DNA of 64,000 bases. Origin: Paenibacillus sp. E222. GTDB lineage: Bacteria; Bacillota; Bacilli; Paenibacillales; Paenibacillaceae. This document shows, piece by piece, positions 1 through 9,603 of this stretch (positions are counted from its first letter, which is position 1; the number at the start of each line of letters is the position of its first letter). The notes beneath the pieces are model-generated. The model worked only from the letters and a program-made list of their open reading frames with translations. It ran no database searches and was not told where the DNA came from. The position numbers and the translations under genes were made by a program. The stretch spans positions 1,302,001 to 1,366,000 of the forward strand of contig NZ_CP058552.1 in the NCBI RefSeq assembly GCF_013401555.1, written 5' to 3'.

Positions 1-351
1 CAGCTGCTGATGAATTTAATTAAAAACGCTTTGGAAGCCTCGAATATGGGTACTCCCGTCACGGTAATAGCCAAGAGAAATCAACATTATATCGAGATCA
101 AAATTATTGATGAAGGAAGCGGAATGTCAGAGGATGAGGTGAAGTCGCTTGGGACGCCGTTTTATTCATTAAAAAGTAATGGCACCGGATTAGGATTAAT
201 GATCTGCTTTAACATTGTAGAAAAATATGACGGGGAAATTCACTATGACAGTAAGAAAGGTGTAGGAACAACCGTTACGATTCGCTTTTTGGCGACGGAT
301 GGGGCTTGTTTTGTTGAATGTGGTCAAGTGGCTGACATTAAATTCAAATAG
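1..351 (+). CDS. Sensor histidine kinase, C-terminal end (truncated by window edge)
   Basis: The frame is open from base 1, so the gene begins upstream of the window. The visible 116 residues are the ATP-binding (HATPase_c) domain of a histidine kinase: the N box appears as NLIKNALEAS, the G1 box as DEGSGM and the G2 box as GTGLGL, followed by the usual closing beta strands (GTTVTIRF). The helix and loop spacing resembles Bacillus Spo0-type orphan kinases such as KinB/KinE, but the sensor and dimerisation parts are missing, so the signal and partner cannot be read. A tail of about 20 residues (GACFVECGQVADIKFK) after the domain is unusual and may come from a late frame change. Confidence 0.85.
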   Translation, partial: QLLMNLIKNALEASNMGTPVTVIAKRNQHYIEIKIIDEGSGMSEDEVKSLGTPFYSLKSNGTGLGLMICFNIVEKYDGEIHYDSKKGVGTTVTIRFLATDGACFVECGQVADIKFK

Positions 352-376
352 GGAAAAGTGGTATAGCGCATCACAT

Positions 377-428
377 CACTGAGAATCAATTGTAGGCACA
401 TACGGCATGCTTATCTTGATTCTCAGTG
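377..428. repeat. 13-bp perfect inverted repeat downstream of the kinase
   Basis: CACTGAGAATCAA at 377-389 is repeated in inverted form at 416-428, with a 26-base loop. No T tract follows on either strand, so this is not a classical terminator. GGCATGCTTAT also occurs twice as a direct repeat (about 404-414 and 428-438). The stem could still cap the transcript 3' ends of the two convergent genes. Confidence 0.5.
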
Positions 429-464
429 GCATGCTTATTCACTCATGTTGGTGAGTCTTCTCTA

Positions 465-1322
465 TTATCCATTGGATTTCGGCATTGCCAAGGTTCGCAT
501 AAATGCTTCTATGTTGTCTGTCAGAAAACCGCTATTTTCTAAGCCAGCATGATCGATCATGTTCTTGATATCTTGGACAAACTCAGACAAGCTGGAAGTA
601 GAGGCTTTTTCGAATCGGTTCTCCACAGCGTTATTCCCGGTCGATTTGGCTACGTCCTCTTTGTATTCCTTCAACCAGTCCTGATTAGTCGATACATTTT
701 TGGCGAAACTCTGCAGGATGCTGTTCCAGTCTTTTCCGTTCACAATTGCATCCTGGAGCTTGTCCAGCGTTTTCGGTTCAAATTTCTTCATCATATAATT
801 TAGATCGATATAATCATCTGGAGCCCCAACAGGTCTCTGAGGAGGAGTCTCGTAATGGATTTCTTTCGTCTCAGGATCTACCGTTCTGGTTGTGGAGATG
901 GCGGCGATTTGACGAATCGTATTCATGAATTCCGTCGCTTGATCCCCTTTCATATAGTTGTCCGCGATATACTTTGCTTGAGTGAGACCCAATTCCAGCA
1001 ATGCTGATCTATCCTCTTCCCCGGTTACGTTAGTAATGAAATTGGATTGAATGATGCCATAGACAGCTTCCTTCACCTCCGAGGGTTGATCTGTAAGTAG
1101 GCGATTCAATGAATCATTGATTTGAACGGTTCCAAAATATGTAGCGGCATGATTAACAATATCGGATGCTGCTAATTGCCTGGAAGCTGGACTGATCTCC
1201 ACTGTGTCGTTGTTATGTGACAGTTCGGGTATCGTGCCTGTGACCAAAGATGGCTTATCCGCGCGTTGTTTCGATTGAATGTAGGTATTGAGGTCAAACT
1301 GAGTCGTACTTTGAACCTTCAT
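465..1322 (-). CDS. Hypothetical protein, 285 aa
   Basis: I do not recognise a family. The ATG start is preceded by an AGGGGTG ribosome site. The product is soluble, with no signal peptide or membrane segment, and is mostly helical from about residue 60 onward. The N-terminal 55 residues are polar, and the stretch DTVEISPASRQL (about residues 39-50) resembles the low-complexity N-termini of flagellar proteins such as FlgM or rod and hook factors; this is only a resemblance. It is divergent from no neighbour and converges on the kinase fragment to its left. No function is assigned. Confidence 0.65.
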   Translation of the reverse strand: MKVQSTTQFDLNTYIQSKQRADKPSLVTGTIPELSHNNDTVEISPASRQLAASDIVNHAATYFGTVQINDSLNRLLTDQPSEVKEAVYGIIQSNFITNVTGEEDRSALLELGLTQAKYIADNYMKGDQATEFMNTIRQIAAISTTRTVDPETKEIHYETPPQRPVGAPDDYIDLNYMMKKFEPKTLDKLQDAIVNGKDWNSILQSFAKNVSTNQDWLKEYKEDVAKSTGNNAVENRFEKASTSSLSEFVQDIKNMIDHAGLENSGFLTDNIEAFMRTLAMPKSNG

Positions 1323-1468
1323 AATTACACACCCCTATTCGTTTGATATATTCCAAATATTCTCTTCTCATCATAGTATCGGAATAATATTCCATATTTT
1401 TAATATGATTGGACAAAAAAAGCAACAGGCATGTTGACGAATCGCCCATTGCTTCTTCTCGTTCTGTT

Positions 1469-2929
1469 TTAACCTCCGTAAATACTGTAGGCAAAGTGAT
1501 ACACAATATCCGTATCATTTGCACTCGGACGACTCGTTACCCTCGCCAGCACACCACAAATATCATAGTAGTGCGTGAAGCTTATGGCTCCCGGCAAGTA
1601 TTGACTTATGCTCCCGGTTGAAGGAGGAAGGGACAACATAGCAGTGAATTGACCGCTGCTGTTTGTCATCACCTTGGCGCTCCGAAATCTGTTGTTGCTG
1701 CCTTCGGACCAATAATCATTCTCCCAAATGACTTCTACTTCCGCATTGGCCACCGCATAGTTATCTGAAGTTGCCGCAACGCCAGTCACCGTAAAACTGG
1801 TTCCCGTTATCCGGTAGTAGCGACCATAGGCATATGTGGGGTAGTCATTCGGACCACCATTGGAATTATAACCTGTAATCACGACTTTATCGGCTCGTAA
1901 CACGGGCTGGAGGTGTAATAAATAGTTGTTATCCGAATAATTACTTGTGGTATACACCCGCAAATAATATGTGCCCGTGCCTAGAGACACATTGCCGTTG
2001 GCGGAGGGCATTAATGCCATTCGATTGTTGCTTAATGCACCATACAATTCAGCTTTATAGCCATTACCTACAGAGGCTTGATCCAGATCGATACGCATGG
2101 CGTCATAATTTCTGCTTTCGGGAACCGTGATCTTATACCAATCCTGATCGACCTCCGAATTAATGGAGCGGCTTGAAAGAGTAGAGCCACCAGTTGCCAC
2201 CGTGAAAGGATAAGCATGAAGCGCATTCTCATCCGTCTCGTACGAATCATAGGTTGAGCTAGTTGAGACGGTTAGCGTGAATGGTTCATTGATGCTGCCT
2301 CCAACTGCGCCGTAGGCTTCAATGAGGTAGGCTTTGGAACTGGCCGTGCTATTTTTCGTGCCGACATTTTCAGACAAGGTTCTTGATCCATTTCCGTAGT
2401 TATTCAGATACGTGCCATATATTGAATAGTCAATTGGAGTTGGGTTCAATTCCCCAGTGGACATGTCAAATTCGTAGAGATATAGATCGTAATCTAGCTG
2501 CGCCGAAGCAGGATTATCCATTTGTACTTGCAGTATGCTCCCCGGTTGTACATAGATAGGGTATAAAAAGCTGGACGTACCTTCTTGTTGGATGTAGCCC
2601 GTGTATGTATTAGTCTCTGCTGTGGCTGTAGCGATAACCGATTGCGGAGCCGAAATGAGTCCCTTTTGTAATTCTGAAGACGCGGTAGCCGATTCCAAAT
2701 TTACAGATGCCTTTACCCGATGCTTTTTCAGTTTGGACGAATCCAACTCAGAAGCATCCTTGGTAAGTTCGGGTATCATTTCCCCACTTGGCTGCAGTAT
2801 CTGTTCTGTGACATGGGCATCAGGGTGAACTCCCGATTCGGCCATGCCATCGTCTGCAAACGCTTGAAAGGCGAAGGCAAAACTGAGAAATAAATTCACG
2901 ACGACAACCATTGAAAGCGTCTTTTTCAA
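1469..2929 (-). CDS. Secreted protein with PPC-like and Ig-like regions
   Basis: The start is a TTG codon preceded by GAGAGGAG at good spacing. The first 26 residues are a Sec signal peptide (KK, long hydrophobic core, AFA-DD cleavage site). Two beta-rich regions follow, at about residues 105-225 and 240-345, with the look of bacterial pre-peptidase C-terminal (PPC) domains (QPGSILQVQM, then DWYKITV and GTYYLRVYT). A last region with an Ig-like or CarboxypepD-like pattern (VANAEVEVIWEN, SGQFTAMLSLP) ends the protein at 486 residues. No catalytic domain is visible, so it is probably a structural or carbohydrate-binding exoprotein. The function is unknown. Confidence 0.75.
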   Translation of the reverse strand: MKKTLSMVVVVNLFLSFAFAFQAFADDGMAESGVHPDAHVTEQILQPSGEMIPELTKDASELDSSKLKKHRVKASVNLESATASSELQKGLISAPQSVIATATAETNTYTGYIQQEGTSSFLYPIYVQPGSILQVQMDNPASAQLDYDLYLYEFDMSTGELNPTPIDYSIYGTYLNNYGNGSRTLSENVGTKNSTASSKAYLIEAYGAVGGSINEPFTLTVSTSSTYDSYETDENALHAYPFTVATGGSTLSSRSINSEVDQDWYKITVPESRNYDAMRIDLDQASVGNGYKAELYGALSNNRMALMPSANGNVSLGTGTYYLRVYTTSNYSDNNYLLHLQPVLRADKVVITGYNSNGGPNDYPTYAYGRYYRITGTSFTVTGVAATSDNYAVANAEVEVIWENDYWSEGSNNRFRSAKVMTNSSGQFTAMLSLPPSTGSISQYLPGAISFTHYYDICGVLARVTSRPSANDTDIVYHFAYSIYGG

Positions 2930-3200
2930 GTATAAAATCTCCTCTCGAATACAATAAAATTTTGCTACAATTGTATAATATACCAGTTATGAAGGTTTGT
3001 TAAGAGGTTATTATATGATGTTTCGAAGTTTATTTGAACAAAATAGCTATATTGCATTCCACCTGTGCTACTGATGATAGAATGACAGGATCTTATGGAC
3101 AAAGGTATAGAAAGGAAGTACCATCGTAAAAGATATACTTTTCTGGGAATTTCATATATACATATGACAAATAATCTAAGATGCTTAAAGGAGACTCGAA

Positions 3201-3962
3201 ATGCCCTCTCAATTCGTAAAAAATATGATTGTATTTTGTTTGGTTCTCTTAGTATTACCGGCAACAACCATGTCGGCTGCACCTGTTATTAAAGATGTGG
3301 CTCTGGCAAAGGTTATTCGGACCACATTGAAGATATCATCTAAAAAAGAAGTGAAGACGAGCGATCTGAAGAAATTAAAATCGTTATATGCCGAGGATAC
3401 CAAAAACAAGATTTCCAATTTGCAAGGGCTTGAACATGCCGTTAACCTGGTGGATCTAATTATGCCTGGGCATAAAATAAAAAATATTGCATCGCTCAGC
3501 AAGTTGAAAAAACTAGAGTTCTTAGTTCTTGAAGGGAATCAGATCTCAGATCTATCCCCACTCTCTGGGTTAAGTAATCTAGAAAGTCTATTGATTAGTG
3601 ATAATCAAATTAAAAATCTAACGCCATTGAAAAATTTACATAAGTTGACCAGTTTGCTTGCCAGCGGCAACCAGGTAGCAGACCTAAGCCCTCTTCAGAA
3701 ATTGAATCTAGAATGGATCATTATGGCTGGAAATAAAATTCAAGATTTAAGTCCGTTAAAGAACCATCCGACATTGGAGTATCTTTATGTGGAGGATAAC
3801 CTCATTCAAGATATTGCAGTGCTCGAAACCATACCCCATTTAATAGAGGTATCGTTGGCCGGCAATCCGTTGAATGAACAGGCGGAGCAGGTTATAAAAA
3901 AACTGGAGAAGAAAGGTGTTATCGTGAGTTTGGAAGATGACGATGAAGCTGAAACGAAGTAG
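3201..3962 (+). CDS. Exported leucine-rich-repeat protein (internalin-like repeats)
   Basis: AAAGGAG lies seven bases before the ATG. An N-terminal signal peptide (residues 1-26, ending MSA-AP) is followed by about six LRRs of the SDS22/internalin type, with the pattern LxxLxxLxLxxNxIxDLSPL (for example at about 108-128 and 130-150), and a charged C-terminus (EDDDEAETK). There is no LPXTG motif, SLH domain or membrane anchor, so the protein is probably released or held loosely at the wall. LRR proteins of this class bind other proteins; the partner cannot be read. It is a monocistronic gene closed by a strong terminator. Confidence 0.8.
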   Translation: MPSQFVKNMIVFCLVLLVLPATTMSAAPVIKDVALAKVIRTTLKISSKKEVKTSDLKKLKSLYAEDTKNKISNLQGLEHAVNLVDLIMPGHKIKNIASLSKLKKLEFLVLEGNQISDLSPLSGLSNLESLLISDNQIKNLTPLKNLHKLTSLLASGNQVADLSPLQKLNLEWIIMAGNKIQDLSPLKNHPTLEYLYVEDNLIQDIAVLETIPHLIEVSLAGNPLNEQAEQVIKKLEKKGVIVSLEDDDEAETK

Positions 3963-4011
3963 AATAGGTTTCTCTTCGGTGGGAGTAAGTTAGTCACTTA
4001 AATATGGATAG

Positions 4012-4043
4012 AAGGCCGTTGAACAATTCAACGGCCCTTTTTT
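4012..4043. terminator. Bidirectional rho-independent terminator
   Basis: A 10-bp perfect stem (GGCCGTTGAA at 4014-4023 paired with 4027-4036) with a 3-base loop is followed by CTTTTTTC. It lies between the convergent LRR gene and araR and should serve the LRR gene; the A-rich side is weak for araR. Confidence 0.85.
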
Positions 4044-4060
4044 CATGCGTAGTCCCAATA

Positions 4061-5170
4061 CTATTCCAACTCAATCTCTTTTACGGTCTCGCCCTCAACC
4101 AGCACAGGCTGGTAGTAGGTGTTGGTGGGCAGATCCTTTTTGCCTTGCAGTTTCTTGATGACCCAATCTGCTGCATCACGGCCCATTTGCTCTTGGGGAT
4201 GAGTTAACGTCGTGAGTTTGATGTTCGCGTTCTTGGCGATGTACGAATTGTCCTGACCGATAATGGATAACTCGTCTGGAATGGAAATGCCCAACTTTCT
4301 ACATGCATGTACGACCTCCAACCCCACCTCATCGTTGTAACAGACAAGGGATGTCAGCGCATCTCTGTTATCCTCCAGGAACACCTCCAGATTGGTGGAG
4401 AGGTCCGGCTTCGATGCCGTATCGAACGAAAGCACCTGCTCGGGATGAAACCGCAGCTTGGCTTCGCCCAAAGCTTTGATATATCCCTTCATCCGGTATT
4501 TCCCTTGTAAATCATCCATTTTCGCGATAATGCCGATCTGGCTATGTCCTTTGGCGATCAGTTCACGGGTAGCGAGATAGCTGGACTGTACGTCATCCAG
4601 ACAGAAGAAAGGCACCTCCAGCTCTTCATAAAAGGCATTGATCATCGTAAACGGCACATCCTGCTCCTTGAACGACAGGTAGTATGCAATATTGGGATTG
4701 TAGAGATTACTTTTGGTCGGTTCGACGATCAGACCATCCACACCGTAGGACAGCATCATTTCGAGCGCCTTTTTCTCTTGTGCGACATCGTTATTGGTGC
4801 TGGCTAACAGCAACGAATAATTATCTTCATTCAACCGGCCTTCAATGCCGCGGATAATGGAAGGGAAGATGTAATCGGAGATGTACGTCGTGATAACGCC
4901 GATTGTTTTTTTCATCGTGTTCCCGCCGGTTCTGGATCGATACAGATTGCTTACATAGGTGCCGGAACCTTTCTCACTTCTCAAAAATCCTTCGTTCGAT
5001 AGCTCCAAAATAGCCTTCCGCACCGTCTGGCGGCTCACAGTGTAGCTATCCTGCAATGCGGATTCGGTAGGGATTTGTTCGCCTACGCTATAGGTTCCGG
5101 ATAGGATATTGCTTTTGATATCGTCAATGATGACCTGATACTTTGGCTTCACGCATTCCACTTCTTTCAT
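4061..5170 (-). CDS. araR: Arabinose operon repressor AraR (GntR HTH + LacI-type sensor)
   Basis: 369 residues. Residues 1-75 form a GntR winged helix-turn-helix (PTESALQDSYTVSRQTVRKA, then GFLRSEKGSGTYVS). From about residue 87 a periplasmic-binding-protein-like LacI/GalR sensor domain follows (KKTIGVITTYISDYIFPSII, IIGQDNSYIAKN). This chimeric architecture is diagnostic of AraR, which represses L-arabinose genes and is released by arabinose. The gene is divergent from the ara catabolic genes, and TGTACGTACA palindromes lie in its own leader and inside the facing promoter, which supports both repression of the operon and autoregulation. Confidence 0.95.
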   Translation of the reverse strand: MKEVECVKPKYQVIIDDIKSNILSGTYSVGEQIPTESALQDSYTVSRQTVRKAILELSNEGFLRSEKGSGTYVSNLYRSRTGGNTMKKTIGVITTYISDYIFPSIIRGIEGRLNEDNYSLLLASTNNDVAQEKKALEMMLSYGVDGLIVEPTKSNLYNPNIAYYLSFKEQDVPFTMINAFYEELEVPFFCLDDVQSSYLATRELIAKGHSQIGIIAKMDDLQGKYRMKGYIKALGEAKLRFHPEQVLSFDTASKPDLSTNLEVFLEDNRDALTSLVCYNDEVGLEVVHACRKLGISIPDELSIIGQDNSYIAKNANIKLTTLTHPQEQMGRDAADWVIKKLQGKKDLPTNTYYQPVLVEGETVKEIELE

Positions 5171-5204
5171 CGTTACTTATCTATAAAAAAACATCGTTAT
5201 ATCC

Positions 5205-5224
5205 ATAGTTGTACGTACATATTT
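5205..5224. promoter_or_regulatory. AraR operator in the araR leader
   Basis: The perfect palindrome TGTACGTACA (5210-5219) in an AT-rich setting matches the core of Bacillus AraR operators. It sits 40 bp upstream of the araR start codon and probably mediates autorepression. A half-site-like ACCGTACAAAT is present near 5276-5286. Confidence 0.75.
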
Positions 5225-5394
5225 TATCATGAATCGATCTGAATGGAAATAAAGCAGCCAGTTTTACAAAATAAACCGTACAAATCCCGTCATAAAATAG
5301 AGATGTGTACCCTACAACATCACCTTTTGAGCACAGAAATGAGATCGTGTAGACGTTATATTATTACTAATGTAAGTATAACTATTATATATTA

Positions 5395-5423
5395 TTGACA
5401 AATGTACGTACAAAAAATATACT
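5395..5423 (+). promoter_or_regulatory. SigA promoter of the ara operon with an AraR operator in the spacer
   Basis: TTGACA (5395-5400) and TATACT (5418-5423) are separated by exactly 17 bp. The AraR palindrome TGTACGTACA occupies 5403-5412, inside the spacer, so bound repressor would exclude RNA polymerase. The transcript would have a leader of about 115 bases before the kinase gene. The remainder of the 5171-5542 gap is AT-rich with no further gene. Confidence 0.85.
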
Positions 5424-5542
5424 AAGGCTGTCAGAAAAGGAAAGCGCATTCTTTTCAATGAACCGAAATATGAATCCAATTCAATCGTTTTTAAGCCAAT
5501 ACTATTTTTACTTTTACCTACTGTGCTCAGAGAGGGGACTAC

Positions 5543-7165
5543 GTGATCATGAGTCATGTGGATATGAAAGAAGCAATTACCAAGGGAGCCACTTCACTAG
5601 GCATAGAATTTGGATCGACGCGGATTAAAACGGTGTTGATAGACGAACGTTTTGAGACCATCGCGTCGGGCAGTTATGAATGGGAGAACCTCCTGAAAGA
5701 CGGATATTGGACGTACAACCAAGAGGATATTATTACAGGTCTTCAGACAGCGTATCGTGAAATGAAGCAAGACGTAGAGCGGAAATACGGGATCACGCTG
5801 CAAAAGGTAGGTTCTATCGGATTCTCCGCCATGATGCATGGATATATCGCATTGGATAGCGCGGGAGAACTGCTGGTACCTTTCCGGACGTGGCGTAACG
5901 CGACTACTGGGAAGGCTGCGAGAGAACTGACGGATCTTCTACAGTTCAATATCCCGGAACGCTGGAGCATCGCTCATTTGTACCAAGCGATCTTGAACGA
6001 AGAGGCGCATGTGCCTCGCATTGATCATCTGACAACTTTGGCCGGGTACATACACTTGCTGCTGACGGGCAATAAAGCCATCGGTATCGGCGATGCTTCG
6101 GGCATTTTCCCAATCGACGAGTCTACGCATAATTATCACCCGTCCATGATCAAGCAGTTCGATAAACTGATTGCAAGTAAAGGTTATCCGTGGAAGGTCG
6201 AGGACCTTCTTCCCAAGGTATATCTCGCTGGTGAGAAGGCTGGTGAGTTGACGGAAGCGGGAGCCAAGCTGCTCGACCCTTCGAATGATTTGCAGTCAGG
6301 CATTCCGCTCTGTCCGCCAGAGGGCGATGCCGGAACGGGTATGGTGGCAACGAATAGCGTGAAGAAACGTACGGGGAACATCTCGGTCGGCACCTCGGTA
6401 TTTGCCATGATCGTACTGGAGAAGGAACTATCCAAAGTGTATCCGGAGATCGATATGGTCACCACACCGGATGGAAGCCCAGTAGGGATGGTGCATGCCA
6501 ACAACTGTTCCAGTGATATCAACGCATGGGTGGGACTGTTCCGTGAGTTTTCTCAAGCGATGGGATATGAAGTGGATAGCGGAAAGTTGTTCAGCGTGTT
6601 GTTCAATAAGGCTTTGGAGGCAGACCCTGATGGTGGCGGCTTGCTCAGCTACGGTTACTACTCAGGTGAGAATATTACGGGACTTGAGAAAGGCCGTCCA
6701 TTGTTCGTCCGCTCCCCGGAAAGCAACTTCAATCTGGCGAACTTCATGCGGACACATCTGTTCAGTGCATTCGGTGCACTTAAGCTGGGTATGGACATCC
6801 TGACGGAGGAAGAGGATGTAGCCATTGATAGCATTTTGGCTCACGGTGGCCTGTTCAAGACCCCTGTTGTCGGACAACGGATTGTAGCTGCTGCGATGAA
6901 CGTACCGGTCTCGGTCATGTCTACCGCTGGTGAAGGCGGCGCATGGGGCATGGCACTTCTGGCTTCGTACATGATCAACAAGGATCAAGAGGAGAGCTTG
7001 GATGTGTTCCTGGAGCAGAAGGTCTTTAACGATGTTGAGGGAGTCGAAGTGGCGCCGGATGCATCGGATGTGAAAGGGTTTGAAGCATTTATCGAACGCT
7101 ACCGGAGTGGACTTGCGATTGAGCATGCAGCTGTAAACCATCTGGTAGAGAACGGGAGGGAATAA
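5543..7165 (+). CDS. araB: L-ribulokinase, atypical FGGY-family (Bacteroides/Clostridium AraB type)
   Basis: Predicted to phosphorylate L-ribulose to L-ribulose 5-phosphate, the second step of arabinose catabolism. An FGGY-kinase N-terminal ATPase motif ([16 protein letters not shown], about residues 20-35) and a C-terminal actin-like half with ILAHGGLF and [15 protein letters not shown] are visible. The sequence does not look like classical B. subtilis or E. coli AraB but like the separate lineage often annotated as ATPase or FGGY kinase next to araD and araA. Start choice: GTG at 5543 or ATG at 5549, both behind AGAGGGG. It is one base from araD, so the two are co-transcribed. Confidence 0.85.
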   Translation: MIMSHVDMKEAITKGATSLGIEFGSTRIKTVLIDERFETIASGSYEWENLLKDGYWTYNQEDIITGLQTAYREMKQDVERKYGITLQKVGSIGFSAMMHGYIALDSAGELLVPFRTWRNATTGKAARELTDLLQFNIPERWSIAHLYQAILNEEAHVPRIDHLTTLAGYIHLLLTGNKAIGIGDASGIFPIDESTHNYHPSMIKQFDKLIASKGYPWKVEDLLPKVYLAGEKAGELTEAGAKLLDPSNDLQSGIPLCPPEGDAGTGMVATNSVKKRTGNISVGTSVFAMIVLEKELSKVYPEIDMVTTPDGSPVGMVHANNCSSDINAWVGLFREFSQAMGYEVDSGKLFSVLFNKALEADPDGGGLLSYGYYSGENITGLEKGRPLFVRSPESNFNLANFMRTHLFSAFGALKLGMDILTEEEDVAIDSILAHGGLFKTPVVGQRIVAAAMNVPVSVMSTAGEGGAWGMALLASYMINKDQEESLDVFLEQKVFNDVEGVEVAPDASDVKGFEAFIERYRSGLAIEHAAVNHLVENGRE

Positions 7166-7166
7166 C

Positions 7167-7862
7167 ATGTTAGAACAACTGAAAGAAGAGGTATTCCAGG
7201 CAAATCTGGAACTGCCCAAGCACGGACTTGTAAAATTCACTTGGGGTAACGTCAGCGCAATCGATCGGGAAAGTGGTCTGTTCGTGATCAAACCAAGTGG
7301 CGTCAGCTACGATACGATGAAAGCAAGCGACATGGTTGTAGTTGATCTGGACGGTAACGTGGTGGAGGGTGAGATGAGACCTTCCTCGGACACTGCAACA
7401 CATGCCGTACTATATAAGCATTACTCGGAGATTGGTGGCATCGTGCACACACACTCCACGTGGGCGACGATCTGGGCGCAAGCCGGACTGGACGTACCTG
7501 TAATGGGAACAACCCATGCGGACACGTTCTATGGAGCGGTGCCTTGTGCACGTTTCCTGAACCAGGACGAGGTGGATCGCGGATATGAAGCGGAGACGGG
7601 TCGAGTCATTATTGAAACGTTTGAACAGCGTGGGATTGATGTTATGGCGGTTCCGGCAGTGTTGCTCCATGGGCACGCACCGTTTACGTGGGGGAAAGAT
7701 GCCAAGTCTGCGGTGGTGAACAGCGTCGTGCTGGAGGAAGTGTGCAAAATGAACCTGTACGCGCGCCAATTGAATAACTTCGCGAAGGAACTGCCGCAAG
7801 GCATTTTGGATAAACACTATCTGCGTAAACACGGCAAAGACGCGTATTACGGACAGAAATGA
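7167..7862 (+). CDS. araD: L-ribulose-5-phosphate 4-epimerase AraD
   Basis: Converts L-ribulose 5-phosphate to D-xylulose 5-phosphate, delivering arabinose carbon to the pentose phosphate pathway. 231 residues, the usual length. Class II aldolase/epimerase family: zinc ligands are visible as HTHS (H94, H96) and LHGH (H168/H170). The phosphate-site segment GNVSAID, the SSDTATH segment with D75, D119 in THADTF, and the C-terminal tyrosines (YYGQK) all match AraD. GGGAGGGA precedes the ATG, one base after the kinase stop. Confidence 0.95.
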   Translation: MLEQLKEEVFQANLELPKHGLVKFTWGNVSAIDRESGLFVIKPSGVSYDTMKASDMVVVDLDGNVVEGEMRPSSDTATHAVLYKHYSEIGGIVHTHSTWATIWAQAGLDVPVMGTTHADTFYGAVPCARFLNQDEVDRGYEAETGRVIIETFEQRGIDVMAVPAVLLHGHAPFTWGKDAKSAVVNSVVLEEVCKMNLYARQLNNFAKELPQGILDKHYLRKHGKDAYYGQK

Positions 7863-7924
7863 TATGAGCAGGAAAACAGCGAATTGAAGATTGTTCTGGT
7901 TACTGAGTGATCCATATTAGGATT

Positions 7925-8075
7925 TAAGATTTACACGATAACGGAGATTGCAGAACCAATCTGGAGAAGCGAAGCGTTCGCCTTTATCACCGGATTTCCT
8001 CCTTTGTAAGAGATAAAAGAAATCCGGGGATAACAGCGATCGTAAGATGGTACTGCAGTTGGAGTGATCAAGTGT
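7925..8075. repeat. Palindromic intergenic element, probable dispersed Paenibacillus repeat
   Basis: The araD-araA gap is filled by a structured element. CCGGATTT (about 8012 region of the lower strand) and AAATCCGG form a hairpin around a purine-rich loop. The flanking segments GGAGAAGCGAAGCGTTCGCC and CAGCGATCGTAAGATGG complete the element. The lower strand gives a spurious reading frame of 87 codons. I recall closely similar elements scattered in Paenibacillus intergenic regions; that is memory and was not checked. It could affect mRNA processing between araD and araA. Confidence 0.45.
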
Positions 8076-8116
8076 AAATGGAGTTAAACACACTATATAG
8101 GAAAGAAGATGATTAT

Positions 8117-9535
8117 ATGTCAGCAGCAAAAGAATTCTGGTTTGTGGTCGGTTCACAGCACTTGTACGGGGAAGAAGCACTGGGCGAAGTAAAAGCTAAC
8201 GCACAGAAAATCACGGATGCCCTTAATGCAAGCGGCGTTCTGCCGTACCCGCTCGTATTGCAGGATTTGGCGGTAAGCGCAGATAAAATCACGAGCATCA
8301 TGAAAGAAGTGAACTACCGCGACGAAGTGGCGGGTGTAATCACCTGGATGCATACATTCTCCCCGGCAAAAATGTGGATTCGGGGTACAAAATTGCTGCA
8401 AAAACCATTGCTGCACTTGGCAACCCAATTCAATGAAAGCATTCCGTGGGCAACCATCGATATGGACTTCATGAACCTGAACCAAGCGGCTCACGGTGAC
8501 CGCGAATATGGCTTCATCAATGCACGCCTGAGAAAACAAAACAAAATCGTCGTTGGTTACTGGGAGCGTCCAGAAGTGCAGCAGCAGGTTGCGGATTGGA
8601 TGGACGTAGCGGTAGCCTACAACGAAAGCTTCAACATCAAGGTTGCGCGTTTTGGCGACAACATGCGCAACGTGGGTGTAACCGAAGGTGATAAAGTAGA
8701 GGCACAGATCCAATTCGGATGGACCGTTGATTACTTCGGCATTGGCGACCTCGTGCAGTACGTGAATGCCGTAACGGAGCAAGAAATCGATGATTTGATC
8801 GCTCAGTATGCAGACCTGTATGAATTCGATTATGGCACAAACAGCAAGGAAGCTTGGGAAGCCAGCGTACGTGTGCAAGCAAGTTATGAGATTGCGATCA
8901 AACGTTTCCTGGACGAAGGTGGGTACAGTGCCTTCACTACCAACTTCGAAGATCTGCATGGCATGAAGCAGCTTCCGGGTCTGGCTGTACAACGCCTGAT
9001 GGCTCAAGGGTACGGATTTGCCGGTGAGGGTGACTGGAAAACGGCTGCGCTGGATCGCTTGCTGAAAATCATGGCCCATAACGAGAACACGGGCTTCATG
9101 GAAGATTACACCTACGAGATGGCTGCTGGACAGGAAGCAATCCTGCAATCCCACATGCTTGAAGTAGATCCAACACTGGCTAGCACGAAACCAAGAATCA
9201 TCGTGTCCCCACTGGGCATTGGCGATCGCGAAGATCCGGCGCGTCTTGTATTCGATGGCAAAGCAGGCGAAGGTGTTGTGGTATCCATGGCAGACTTCGG
9301 TACCCACTATAAACTGCTGATCAACGAAGTATCCGCATTTGAGCCAACCGTTCCAGCACCTAACCTGCCGGTAGCACGTGTTCTGTGGAGCGTGAAGCCT
9401 AACTTCCAAGATGGAGTGAAAGCATGGATCGAAAATGGTGGTGGTCACCATACGGTTGTATCCTTGAACCTGACTACGGATCAAATCGTAACCTATGCGA
9501 AATTGGTGAACCTGGAGTATGTTGTGATTAAATAG
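8117..9535 (+). CDS. araA: L-arabinose isomerase AraA
   Basis: Isomerises L-arabinose to L-ribulose, the first catabolic step. I start it at ATG 8117 ([18 protein letters not shown]), 9 bases after AGGAAAG; an upstream in-frame start at 8078 would add 13 residues not typical of the family. 472 residues. The manganese-site residues fall at E304 (FAGEGDW), E329 (FMEDYTY), H346 (SHMLEVDP) and the HH pair near 444-445, as in characterised AraA enzymes. It lies 254 bp after araD, separated by a palindromic element, and ends at a strong terminator. Confidence 0.95.
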   Translation: MSAAKEFWFVVGSQHLYGEEALGEVKANAQKITDALNASGVLPYPLVLQDLAVSADKITSIMKEVNYRDEVAGVITWMHTFSPAKMWIRGTKLLQKPLLHLATQFNESIPWATIDMDFMNLNQAAHGDREYGFINARLRKQNKIVVGYWERPEVQQQVADWMDVAVAYNESFNIKVARFGDNMRNVGVTEGDKVEAQIQFGWTVDYFGIGDLVQYVNAVTEQEIDDLIAQYADLYEFDYGTNSKEAWEASVRVQASYEIAIKRFLDEGGYSAFTTNFEDLHGMKQLPGLAVQRLMAQGYGFAGEGDWKTAALDRLLKIMAHNENTGFMEDYTYEMAAGQEAILQSHMLEVDPTLASTKPRIIVSPLGIGDREDPARLVFDGKAGEGVVVSMADFGTHYKLLINEVSAFEPTVPAPNLPVARVLWSVKPNFQDGVKAWIENGGGHHTVVSLNLTTDQIVTYAKLVNLEYVVIK

Positions 9536-9572
9536 TTTTGTTATTCATGAACTTATACAAATTCTTTCCTTA

Positions 9573-9603
9573 TGGCCGGGGGGTTCCCCGGCCATTTTGT
9601 CTT
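9573..9603 (+). terminator. Rho-independent terminator of the ara operon
   Basis: Stem TGGCCGGGG (9573-9581) pairs with CCCCGGCCA (9586-9594) around GGTT, followed by TTTTGTCTT. The remaining bases to 9853 hold no gene that I can support. Confidence 0.85.

Noticed and set aside
5436..5452. Possible cre site (GGAAAGCGCATTCT) in the ara leader
   Set aside because: Key positions of the consensus, including the first T and the T after CG-N, are absent.
7917..8180. An 87-codon lower-strand frame across the araD-araA gap
   Set aside because: It is generated by the palindromic repeat element and runs into the start of araA; it is not a gene.
8153..9484. A 443-codon lower-strand reading frame antisense to araA
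   Set aside because: It mirrors araA codons in a fixed frame, has no ribosome site or family resemblance, and lies wholly inside a well-supported gene.
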